Shown: positions 48,403-58,840 of the stretch, one piece after another
How the letters are laid out: each line of letters begins with the position of its first letter
Numbering within the stretch: the stretch's first letter is position 1
DNA from: Terebella lapidaria
Lineage: Eukaryota; Annelida; Polychaeta; Terebellida; Terebellidae
Assembly (NCBI GenBank): GCA_949152475.1
Contig: OX424565.1
Span: 11,291,953-11,355,952, forward strand
Reading direction: 5' to 3'
DNA: 64,000 bases
Made by a program: the position numbers and the translations under genes
The notes under the pieces: generated by a model
The model's database searches: none
What the model saw: the letters and a program-made list of their open reading frames with translations, nothing else
What the model was told of the DNA's origin: nothing

Positions 48403-50039
48403 CAAAGTATCCCACATATATTCACGCCAAATCCATGTGCAGATATGTACATCAATTACGATCCGCTGAAACTACATGTATCTTGTGCCTCAGGTCACCG
48501 AAGCGACGAGTACAGGTCGGCGGATTATTTGTATGCGAAATATCGTCGATGCTCGGCGTTCGATAACGTTGTTCCCAGGGGTTTTCTATACTACATTTAA
48601 AACATAAACGAAAGCCGCTGAATTTTCTGTACAGCGTGTTGTTGCATTTACAATGTCAACGGATAGAGACCCTATTAATGCGGATGACAATCAATTACAT
48701 TTGCCCCGTGTATTTTCCCTGCGAATGGTATAATGAGAACATGTCAAATTTGAACAACAGATAAACAAAAGTTCGAGGTAAAAATAAAAACAGGCTGTAT
48801 GTTACTCTTCTATAATCAGTACATGTTATCTATTCATGGTCAAGAAACTGCGAAATAACACGCTGTCTGTTGCCCGTGTGGGTTACATTTGCTAAATGGT
48901 GTTTAACGTGCTGGACCGGCTTTGTCTTCAATTTTGGCCACTGGCTAAGCGTTGTGGGCATGTATAACATAACATGTATACCAATACATCCGGAATTGCA
49001 GCCGAACAAATATACCAGTAGTCGGTTGATAAGATTGAATACCTTCTGATAAGCGACCTCAAGAGGTTCCATTGTAGCAATTTGCAATGATTTAAATGTT
49101 CACGATACGGCCATGATCCAAAGTAAAAATTACATATGAATAAGGAAAATTCATGAATATCATTGAGTATTAATGAAGAATAATATTTTTTATGTAACCA
49201 TTGCACTTTGTTCACATATCCACAAATGCCTAATAAAGGCATCCCAATAAATACTAGTTGAACATATTACACCTTTGATGTGTAAGGCTAGCGCACAATT
49301 CTACAAAGGCTGCCCGAGTGTCCCGTTGGTGTCAGTACACGTGGCTCAGGATAGCGTACGTCTTCATCCTACAAGGAAATGCTCAACATACACACGGTGG
49401 CACCGAACTATCACATTTCCACGTTGTATGTTACGTCGATCGATGTTTGCACATCCTACAACTTTCCTTCTTTTAAACGGTATCAGTATAGGGTAATTGT
49501 TCTGGTATCCAAGACCACAAAGCAAAACAGCATTTCTGCGTCGTCACAAGCGGATTTGCAACCATCGAAATGGGTGGCAATGACCTCAGATATCTGTCTT
49601 TGTTAGGATTTGCCAATTCAGGCGCTAATTTTTTGCGGTTTCAAATTCGACTATATACCCAGCAATCAAGCGTTTGCATAGCTCACCGACCTGTGACGTT
49701 AGGGATGACGCATCAACATTAGGTAGTTTACTTGTAGGCATACTAGTATCAACATTTTCACTGGAATGTATGCTTTTGCTGAGTTCAATTCAGAAATTGC
49801 AGAAATTCGAGGATATTTTGTACACTGTGAAGACTGATTCAACATTAATGACGGATTCCCACAGCTGCCCAAGTGCGTTTTGTCTCGGATGGTTTTATGG
49901 GTGACAACTCCCTGCCATCCTCCTAAAGCCACAACCCCAGTATTTGCCGAAGCGATCAAGATAAATCAAGGTCTTCCCTTGGTGGAGTTGCACGTCATTT
50001 CTCATCCTTCGTTTCTGTTGTAATTTCAACACAAACCCC
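48403..50039. other. Gene-free stretch beside the Polinton fossil
   Basis: No recognised Polinton gene (integrase, ATPase, protease, capsid) and no host exon was detected. Confidence 0.3.
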
Positions 50040-53000
50040 TCACATAACACTGTCCTGTTCTTCATGCCAGGCCGGACTCTCCTCGATGTATGAAGCGATC
50101 TTCACGGCCGCAGCTAGTGTTCTGACACTTGCAATGACACGACAAAGATCATTTCTGCCCTGGAACGCTGCTTTTTCATACATAAAGAACTGCAGGACGC
50201 ACAAAATCATCTTGTCTTTCTCCATCGGGTCGCACTGTGCTAGTCCAAGGGGGTGGCGTGAGTATAAGTGCCGAGGAATGGTTTCTATACCATTTTCGAG
50301 GATTTCCCTTTCAAAATAAAAGTTTCCTAAACCCCAACGAATCTGCTCATAAGTCCGAATGACATAACTTCTAGCACCTCTGTCCTGTTTTCAGGATAGA
50401 TTGGAATTTATCCATTGGGTCAGTGAGACGCCTCTTGTTCACAGCCTTTCACAACAACTTGTATGATTCGTCATCTCCCTCTGGAAGATATGTCTTAGCA
50501 GAAAAAAACAATCGTACTATGTCCTGTAGCTTTATGCTTGAACAACCCAGGTAGCTTTGTAGGTGGGACAGCATTCTCCTGCGAACCAAAAGGTTTCGTC
50601 AGCCTGCATGGCTCGAACTCTGCAGGACCCATGGACAGCTTTCTCATTTTCCCGACCCACAAATTTATCCAGGCAGTCATAGGAGAACTGCAGCATATGC
50701 ATTTGGCATACTGCAGAATGAAGAATCGGAGCACCACAGGGAGGTCAAGTGTGATGCTCTTGTTCCTACTTTCCACTTCATAAAGGTCATCATCCAACTC
50801 GGTTAGCGAGATGACAGTTATTTTTGCTTTGACCTCTCCGTAAAGATAGGACACTTGCCTGTGACAGAGCTCCTCCATTATCAGGGAGCCAAATTATCAG
50901 GAATTTCCAACCAACTTGCAAGTGTCTGCAAGGACAGTTTGGACTTGTCAACCCCACCGGCATATCGAACATCGCTGACATCTGCTTGGAATGATTGAGA
51001 ACAAGCATTGTGGTTGTATTCGACAACTCGGTAAATTTGAATTACCCATAACCCATGCTCTAAATACCACTTTAACAGTGGCGTTGCTAGCAGGAGTTTC
51101 TTTGCTGCCATACCTCGAACCAACAACTGGCGATCTCCCTTGTTAAAATTGTTCTCCTCAACGTGCTCCTCTATGAGCCTCCCTATTTTTTTCAAACGGA
51201 ACATCTGTAGTGTTGAAAAGCGGTGACATCTCTTCAAAATGTGAATGTCCTCTCCATGAGGATGGCACCTGAAGGTCACAAGGATAATAATAATATGTGG
51301 AGTTTTCCAAATAGTCTATATTAATATACATAATACATATATAGTAATTTGCATCCTTGGTGATTATAAAATAATGTGTAGACAATTTGACAAGATTGGT
51401 AAATTCTATATTCCTAATATACCTGGATGTCGCATTCAATGAGACATCAATGAAAAATTCGTCATCTTCACTCTGCCCGACCTGGATTGTCTGTCTTGCG
51501 AAGGGTGGAACATAGTTTTCCTCGACCCCAGAAAGCCTGATCTTTCCCCTGGCCTAAAAGTGGTGCTACTCGCATTCCTACATTTCTGTGACGAAGTAGC
51601 CTTGGCTACGTAGAAATGCTGTTCTCTCTTTGGTGTGGGCGAGGATTGCAGGTTGTATCTTTTTCTACATTTCTTCAAACTTTTCCATCGGATGACATAC
51701 ATGCCCATGCCATCTACCTCCATGGAACTGAAATAATGCATCATTAAACTAAATCATTGAATCCGCTAGTTGTTTTTTCTTTGCTTCATTTCAATCAGCA
51801 TACATATACAAATAATCACAATTATTTTCTCGCCTCATAAATATACTTTGTTTCTTCGCAATATCCATCCAAGACTTACGGTCCTTCACGTCTCTCTCGA
51901 CCGGTGTTCAGCTTGGGGCGGATGTGGATCCCGATCCTCTCGTGCAACTTAATCCAGCCAATGGAACATTGCCATGTACTTTGGACAGGACTTCTGCATG
52001 TGTAGGGCATTTTGTGCATCCGCCCTTTAGTGTCACGGCCTACAAAATCATCTTCCCCATCATCGTCATCATCGTCGGTGTCGCTGACATCACCGCCCTT
52101 CTCCTACGTCGTCATCAGAGTTGGACGGGATGATATCCGTCTGAAAGCCACCTACCAAATCATCAGAGACGTACTTCCACTTTCGGCGTGCCCTTTCTGC
52201 TGCTGCTCTCGTCATTTCGTAGAGAGCCGCAATCATTTTGGGGAGGAGTTGCTCCAGATCTTCATTAATCGGACATGTTGAATGTGTGAAGACCGACATA
52301 TTGGAACACACACTGACAGAGATTGGAATGTGTTCTGCAGTCGAAATTGAATTTGATCCTGCTGACTGGAGGTTTTCACTACCAATTCAAAGTCATACAC
52401 GGCAAAGTCATCAAAAAACCTATCACTTGAAGGCACTTTAAGCCATTCTTTTACACAGCTTCTGAAACACATAGCAATTGGCTTGGTGTGTGTCACCCGG
52501 ATACTTCACTTCGGTAATTTGACTACACTTCCTGATATCACGTTTGATCTTTTGCAGTGTTTTAAAATATTGCTCGCATTTGGAGTACCGATATTTCCTA
52601 GCGTAGAGTCGGGCATCTGTGACGTAGCTCGGGTGGTCTTCACATTGGATCATCTTCATTCCCTTGAAGCTTGTGGTTGGATGATACCTTAGAATGACGT
52701 TTCCACCCACCTTCGAAGCATCGTTCGAAGTGTAGAAGATCCTCCAGTTTGATGCCTCAGTACTCTGCAGGGTCGCTGGGAATGTTCTCTCCAGTTCAGC
52801 AAGGTAGGCGCTACTTTTCTGGTAGTAGACAACGACCGACTGTTCCAGCTGTCGTTGTTTGTTATGGACAACGAAAGACCCATAATTGGTCAGGAAACAC
52901 GCCACGTCTCCCCTTCACCAGTGCGACAATGTGCGTCCGATCCTTCTCTTAGGATGTCTCCGTGTCCCAGGGTGAAGCGGGTACATCACCATGTTGGTTA

Positions 53001-53650
53001 CATCACCATGTTGGTTATGTGTGTAGCCGCCACTTGCTGTTGTGTCGGAGAAGTTTAGCATATTCGTCAATGTTGATTCGCTCCAACTCGCGTCAAAATT
53101 TCGCAAGATATCTCACGGACGGGATGACGAGTGGGGTGTCAAATAAACTCGCGAGTGTATAGGAGATGAAATAACAGTACTCGCCCGTGTGAATGTTAAC
53201 CAGAATTACCAATTCCAAGTTAAACTTGAAAGCAAAGGTTTCATTCTGGAAAATGTCCCGGACGTGACGCCCATCAACCTCTCCACTCATTGAAGTTATT
53301 TATCGGGTAGTTACACTCCACCCTGACTGCATTATCCACACGGGAACGCAGGATTTGACCCCAATTGGCGTTGCACTAGTCCATCAGGGCCTGATTCACG
53401 TCAGGGTGCCGCTCCATCCTGCCAGGGGTATAATGAAGTCCATCCCCTCGTCCATGCTGTTGTTGGCGATGGCGGTACAATTCCTGTCGGGTGCTGAACA
53501 TATCCTGACATGTCCTATGCCTCTTGTTTACATTAACATTGTGTTTTGGTGCTTGATGTTGACGCAGTTTTGTGATGTTGTAGAACGTCTATGGACATTG
53601 CTCACACTGAAAAAGACCTTTACATGTTTTCTGTAGATGGGGTCTCATGC
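50040..53650 (-). mobile_element. Polinton/Maverick fossil: DNA polymerase B region
   Basis: A broken fossil on the minus strand. Recognisable parts are a leading C2H2-like motif at the 5' end, N-terminal polymerase pieces, and a polymerase stretch near 50.9-51.1 kb (LLKWYLEHG, IYRVVEYNH, AVSD-like VSDVR) followed by DLPVVLRFFILQYAK near 50.7 kb. These match the protein-primed family B DNA polymerases of Polintons and their adintovirus kin, as known from lancelet and cnidarian genomes. The reading frame is interrupted many times (of the order of ten), so it is an old, inactive copy. No terminal inverted repeats and no integrase, ATPase or capsid genes were found, so the element's true ends are unknown. 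Confidence 0.75.
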
Positions 53651-53771
53651 TCGGCTGTGTACTTTGTCACATTTCGGGCATCCACCTCAAGCAAGTAATA
53701 TTCATATGTTATTTGTCACCAAAGAATGAGATAAAATAAGTGAAAAATCACCACCAACAACAAGAAATGAT

Positions 53772-54385
53772 TTACAAGTTGTTGAATTTCTTCATCACTA
53801 GGGATGGATGACACTGGGATGGTGGGGACACAGCACACTCCATCTCCATGAGAAGTACATTCTCATTCAAGTGAATATCAGGTGAACAGGCTTCCGAGGA
53901 GGTCTGCAGATTTGAACAGTTAGAAACAATGCATGTCTATGTATTCTAGAATCTAAATTTTAGATATGCATTTGTGTACAGTGTGTATCACACCTTTTCA
54001 TCACTTGAAATATCACCGAAGCATGGTAGTTCCTCAAACCATCCTGATTGGTTCTCCGGGTCCATCAGGATTTCCAAAATCTGGAATACTATTTGAAAAA
54101 CTTAATTTTAATTCAAGGATATGTATTATAATCACAATATCTCATTAGTCCTGTTAGACCGGTATCATCATGTTAGATTAATACTTACCCAGTCTCCCAT
54201 GGCTTTATCATCAGCAGTTGCGACTCCGTCTTGTGCCATACCACCACCATCAACATCCGTGTTCCTAACTACATCGGTGGAAACAGTGTTCCCGATAACA
54301 TCGGTGATAGGGGTCAACTCTACAGCAGTGCTAGTATACGCACATGAACCGTGGCCAACCACATTTAACTCATCAGGCAGAATTT
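53772..54385 (-). CDS. Unidentified acidic protein, three exons, 5' incomplete
   Basis: Minus-strand exons 54385-54189, 54080-53994 and 53903-53772. Junctions: donor TGG|GTAAGTATT; acceptor TATTCCAG; donor GAAAAG|GTGTGA; acceptor AAATCTGCAG. Both joints are phase 0 and the frame runs without a stop to TAA at 53774-53772. The joined product reads ...DVDGGGMAQDGVATADDK, AMGDW|ILEILMDPENQSGWF, EELPCFGDISSDEK|TSSEA and ends KKFNNL. It is acidic, without a recognised domain. An alternative last-exon frame (IPSDEEIQQLVNHF) is equally protein-like. It lies just upstream of the Polinton fossil on the same strand; splicing argues for a host or transposon gene instead. Confidence 0.4.
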
Positions 54386-54803
54386 CTTGAAAGTTTTGCA
54401 GTACATGTGAAATATTACATGTACAAATGCATGTCATGTATGTGGTAACATAGTTATACTTTGCATTAGGCCTATTACGAATTTCTGTGTACTATTTGCG
54501 ACACCGAGAAAAAAGCCCCATTAATCATAAACAGTGGCCATCGCGAGGGAAACCATTTCAGACCTGTGGGTCGACGTGTCCTATTCATTTAGTCCAAAAT
54601 CGAAAATGTATGAACATTGCCCACTACAAGAGGTGGTTTCTACAGTGAAATTGTAAAAAATTGTGCTGCTTCACTACGATTAAATCAAAGTTTCGATAAA
54701 TATTTGTATGTATACTCTCGTTCATTTCGCCATTTTCACCGTGATCACAACCTGTGAGCTTGGGTATGAATTCCTGTCTTGATGTTCACAAGTCGTGAAC
54801 AAG

Positions 54804-54947
54804 ATGGCGACAGCCAGGAGAACGTTCGCGATAAATATGAGAGGAATATTGTGTTTTCTCACATTTGCAAGCTGTAGCGGCCAAAATAGCCATGTGCGTG
54901 AGAAAACTGAAGGCATGCAAAAACTAGTCATAATGTTAAGAATTTAA
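54804..54947 (+). CDS. Possible first exon with signal peptide
   Basis: ATG in a near-ideal context (AACAAGATGGCG) opens 47 codons: MATARRTFAINMRGILCFLT then FASCSGQNSHV, which is a positive N-terminus, hydrophobic core and small-residue cleavage region. A possible donor TGC|GTGAGA lies at about 54896. No downstream exon was found. Confidence 0.3.
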   Translation: MATARRTFAINMRGILCFLTFASCSGQNSHVREKTEGMQKLVIMLRI

Positions 54948-54959
54948 ATTGGCATCAAT

Positions 54960-55051
54960 TGCAAAATTAAAGAACTTAACTGTCCAACTAGGCCTATATA
55001 CTAGTAGTTAAGTTCTTTAATTTTGCAACTAGGCCTATATACTAGTAGTTA
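54960..55051. repeat. Perfect 22-bp-arm hairpin with interlocked direct repeat
   Basis: Arms 54960-54981 and 55006-55027 (TGCAAAATTAAAGAACTTAACT and exact inverse). The loop word AACTAGGCCTATATACTAGT recurs directly after the right arm (54986 and 55027), giving a 41-bp spaced direct repeat. Confidence 0.9.
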
Positions 55052-55129
55052 ACATAATATAAAATTGTAATAACGACTGCCTTTTTATTTTGTTGAAATG
55101 GTGCATGATATTGTTGAAAAACTGCACAT

Positions 55130-55295
55130 GTTCTCCCAATGGAAGTTTTCAAACATTTCCTGTTCGGAGCTGCACTAATCTCATGTTCGTAATGGCATGT
55201 GCTCCTGCGGATGGAAAGCGGCATCAAATTTCAAATCTGTTGGGGAAATTCGGAATCTCAAATCCTATGTATGACAATTTTTTTAAGGTAGTTTA
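55130..55295 (+). pseudogene. Possible DNA-transposase fragment
   Basis: MEVFKHFLFGAALISCS and, in a neighbouring frame, DGKRHQISNLLGKFGISNPM...NFFK recall the LFGAxI.SG...I...L...GI...S...F helix-turn-helix stretch seen in some invertebrate transposases. The match is from memory and the frame is broken, so confidence is low. Confidence 0.2.
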
Positions 55296-55393
55296 TTTTT
55301 TGCTTATTACATGTAAGTTATGACGACAAACCAGTTTGTTGGGAGATATGGGGTCATTACAGTCTGTGTTTCTCGAGTTCGGTCATATGTGTC

Positions 55394-55459
55394 ACTTGAA
55401 CAGTCACTACTTGTGAATATCGTGAGTTCACAAGTTGTAAAAGTAGTGACTGTTCAAGT
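55394..55459. repeat. 19-bp-arm hairpin with nested smaller hairpin
   Basis: ACTTGAACAGTCACTACTT (55394-55412) and its exact inverse (55441-55459). Inside, ACTTGTGAA (55409) mirrors TTCACAAGT (55427). Confidence 0.85.
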
Positions 55460-56036
55460 TGTAATATGTAAACACATGAACGCAGCATAAAACTGCTATG
55501 ATGACTATGTATGTATCGACCTATTACCGCGTATAACAAGATTTTGATGATGACAATAAAAATCTTTACATCAAACACTTTCGGAATAGAAACAAAGCCC
55601 ACCAAACTTTTATATCTGAAGCCACACTGGCGTCATCAGGGCAGACAGTGTGTAAATATAGTAGTTTCTACTGTACACTAAATGGAAATAGTGCACAACA
55701 GTTACTAGCCATTTTGTTCTAATAAACCGCTCACATGCATTATCAACAACTCGTATATACATTAAAAGGCGTCTTTTAGCATGTATGATGTATTCACCAT
55801 ATTGAATCATTATCGACATATCAATAAACTTTCTTCACTCACCGTTATGCACTTTTTCCACACACACGGCTAAACACTTCATACCTACACCAATATGCGT
55901 TTTTTATACCAAGATAAAACAAACGAGTGATATACATATTGGACTGAGTTTTATTGAACGCGTACGTCATAAGATCATCTTACAAAGAAAACACATGAAA
56001 AACATCAATCATTTCACATCCACTCTGTAGAGTCTA

Positions 56037-56395
56037 TTAGGATTGCAATCGGGACATCCCGAGCTGGTTCGAATGGTCCAGCGATGCAGCACACACTTGT
56101 GTTGTTTCCAGCTCAGGAATAAAGTCTCCGATGATGCCATTTGTCATTGCCAACTGCTTCCAGTTCTTACTCTTCAGGAACAGCCCCGGTCCCAGGTGAA
56201 GCGGCTTCCCCTCCTCTCAGACCACGTGGTTGGAACCAATGACGAATGTCGATCCCGACGTATGGAGCCTCGATATGTATATATAATGATTTGCACTGAG
56301 ATGTACTTTGAAATTACGTCTTCTCCGTTCTTCAGCGACGCTAAAGGTTCCGTGAAGGTACGGACTATCCACCTGATCTGGAATGCAAACTGAAA
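56037..56395 (-). pseudogene. PC4/p15-like (ssDNA-binding coactivator) remnant
   Basis: Minus-strand pieces read FKVHLSANHYIY, YVGIDIRHWFQP, KPLHLGPGLFLKSKNWKQLA and end NQLGMSRLQS before a stop. IDIRHWF and the L..KNWKQL helix start recall the single PC4/p15 C-terminal domain (DIR.WF....L.PTKKGI.L....W..L), a small ssDNA-binding dimer. The reading frame is broken. It lies 2.4 kb upstream of the Polinton polymerase on the same strand, so it may belong to that fossil; I cannot show this. Confidence 0.5.
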
Positions 56396-56470
56396 AGTAA
56401 CAATTGCATAGAGGCGTCGGCAATAACTGGATGTCCGCCGAAATAGGATTACCGCTTTGGTTGTGTGCCG

Positions 56471-56552
56471 CTTGATACTACTTTTATATCCTCGTTTGGC
56501 ACTGAAATGGCCTTCTTGAGCCCAAATTGTCGTTGAACTTTATTCCTTCTTC
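56471..56552 (+). mobile_element. 5'-truncated LINE copy, 82 bp, with 14-bp target duplication
   Basis: TTGGTTGTGTGCCG occurs exactly at 56457-56470 and 56553-56566. Between them is GGCACTGAAATGGCC...AAACTTTATTCCTTCTTC-type sequence, nearly identical to the 3' end of the LINE piece at 57170-57245. This is the classical outcome of target-primed reverse transcription. Confidence 0.85.
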
Positions 56553-56859
56553 TTGGTTGTGTGCCGATATGTCTGCGCGAACTATCTCGAGTAGCTCATA
56601 AACGAATCTTTTGTTAGCTTATATCTTCTCCGGAACTGTGTTACATCATACGTTTTCCTTTCATTCTCATTATTATGAGGTATATTATCCAGCAACGCGT
56701 GTCTATTCAACCATTTTTATTCATGTTGAGTGGAGCTCAGGGAGATGGCCTGTATTCAGAAAGCTCACTCCCACTCACACTCCAGTCACACTTACGTGAG
56801 GGGCACTCGAGTGGGGTTCAAGTGTGAGTGGAGCATGAGTAGAGTGAGTTTTGTTGCTC

Positions 56860-57245
56860 TTGAATCGCCGGTCTCCGTGTGGCTGACTGTTGAACATGTC
56901 CTGGTACATTGTCAAGATTTGGCTGACACTCGTCGCTTGTTTTACGAGTGTCCGTCCATAAACAAATTTTTCAATGATTTTAATATTTATAAAATCCTCA
57001 ATTTCCTTCGGGTGATTGGGGTATATTTTTTATTTTTAGACAGTTTGTCTACATTTCTAGTCAACTTGTTTGAGTCTAGATCTAGTCTTCAATACTTCCA
57101 CCATTATCTTGTAAGCTTTTACCGTTCACTAGAAATTTTTAATTGTAAAACTTGCGGTCTTATCATTCTTGATACTTTTTTTATATCTTTGTTCGGCACT
57201 GAAATGGCCATCTTGAGTCCAAAGTGCCGTTAAACTTTATTCCTT
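56860..57245 (+). mobile_element. LINE 3' fragment with C-terminal Cys-His motif
   Basis: The frame reads LTVEHVLVHCQDLADTRRLF then ILNFLRVIGVYF, the C-terminal cysteine/histidine knuckle and trailing helix of Jockey/I-type LINE ORF2 proteins (C..C....T.EH.L..C....R..LF). The 3' untranslated end GGCACTGAAATGGCCATCTT...TTATTCCTTCTTC is shared with the 82-bp copy at 56471. Confidence 0.75.
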
Positions 57246-58479
57246 CTTCCGCGTAGCGGCCATTTTGAATTTTTGACGGGTCGGCGAAATTGTTTTTGCC
57301 CCAAATCGCATCACTGTCCATTTTGGGTAATTTCTAGGCAAAAAAATTTGTTTCACCCTTTGAAAAAAAATTTGGACTTAGAAAATTTTCGCCACTTTTT
57401 TCCTTTATAATAGGAGCTGCCAGAACCGTACTCCTAGAGCTCCTGAAGATAGAGCTTAGGAATTGGCTCTTTCATATGGGAAGTCGTATATGGCGACTTG
57501 TATGGTAACCTTGAATTTGACCTTAACAGCCATAACAAATGCCCAAATTTGCACCTTGTCTGTCTTTTCTCGAAAACTGTCTAATCGCTTTTGAGATTTT
57601 CATGTCGAAACATAGTAATTGGGTTTTTTTACATTGTGTATAAAGATGGAGTGCCTTGAATTGCTAAAAAGGCTCAAATTCAGGCTCAGAAAGGCCCTAA
57701 AATTAAGTTTTGGTCGTTCTTTCGAAAAATTTTCTGATCAGTTTTGAAATTTTTGTTGTAAAACATGCTAATTGGGGTCCGCGACCTAGTGTATAAAGAT
57801 AGAGTGCCTTGAATCAATTGAAAGGCCCAAAGTCTAGACTCAAATGGCCCAAATTTCTGTTATTGGCTGTTTCTTCAAAAAATGTCTGATCAGTTTTGAG
57901 ATTTTTGTTTCAAAACACACTAAAACGGGTCCATGACATTCGTATAAAGATGGATTGCCTTGGTCCTGTACATGATATGAGGCAAAAACGTTTGTACGTA
58001 GGACTTAGGTTTGTATTATAAGCATATAGGTGGTCATGAATGGTGCACCTGTTGTTGAACTTGAGTTTGACCTCAGACGACCTTGAAGGCTAAATCTTGG
58101 GTTGCAGAGACCTAAATTGTGTAATTTGGCCTCTACAACCAAAAATGGCAAAGGTATAGCTAGAATTGGAAGTCGTATATACCACATCTTTTGGTGACCT
58201 TGAACTTGACCTCAGATGACCTTGAGTGCTACATCTCAGTGTCACGTCCGACAAGAAATGTGTAAATTTTGTCTAAAGACAAAATACTAATACTTATAGA
58301 TAGACCTTGTATTTGTATTTTGAACATATACAATGTTATATGCTGTACACTTAATGATGACAATGAAGTTCACGAAGATGACCTCGAATGGTTAATCTGA
58401 ACTTCATATCTCACATGTCGTGCTTCAACCAAAATTGTCCGGTAACCTATCTTAGCCCTTGGGCTAATTACCATAAAAA
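57246..58479. mobile_element. CAAGGTCA-family element, inverse copy of 33922-34745
   Basis: Ends TTGTCCGGTAACCTATCTTAG then CCCTTGGGCTAAT at 58436-58479, the inverse of 33922-33960. The opposite end, with CCAAATCGCATCACTGTCCA and TTTTGGGTAATTTCTAGGCA, corresponds to 34620-34670 inverted. It contains three internal relatives of a ~120-bp word set (AGACTC/GCTCAAA...GTATAAAGAT.GA.TGCCTTG) at about 57640-57960. Confidence 0.7.
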
Positions 58480-58519
58480 GGATTTATTGTTCTTGGATTT
58501 TTCCTAATATATTGACATA

Positions 58520-58559
58520 GTTCGTAGCGAAACTATTTTTCTATACTTTCGCTACGAAC
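58520..58559. repeat. 13-bp-arm hairpin
   Basis: GTTCGTAGCGAAA at 58520-58532 and its exact inverse at 58547-58559. Confidence 0.8.
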
Positions 58560-58840
58560 AGTTCACATGCTGTGATACAAAGATAACCAAAATATAGAAC
58601 AATACATAGTCCAGTCATAGATATAGTACATAGTTGGTTCTTAGAGTCACAAGAACAACATACTTTTCCCTGTGATGTTACTACATGTATATCTATGGTT
58701 TCGCAGTCATCGTGTGGAATGGATGAGGGTGTGTGGGAGAATGCATGTGATACGAGGGTCGATTTCAGGTCTATCTGACAACATTTACGGTCGTGCCGTT
58801 TAGGTGCAAGTGATGGATTCCGAGATCTCATTCCATCCAT
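58541..58840 (-). CDS. Hypothetical Cys-rich 99-residue open frame
   Basis: ATG context ACGATGGATGG is good. The frame has Cys clusters (KCCQI, VCCSCDSKNQLC) and a hydrophobic C-terminal segment (MTGLCIVLYFGYLCI) that could span a membrane. There is no recognised family, and its end overlaps a hairpin. A chance frame cannot be excluded. Confidence 0.22.
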   Translation of the reverse strand: MDGMRSRNPSLAPKRHDRKCCQIDLKSTLVSHAFSHTPSSIPHDDCETIDIHVVTSQGKVCCSCDSKNQLCTISMTGLCIVLYFGYLCITACELFVAKV

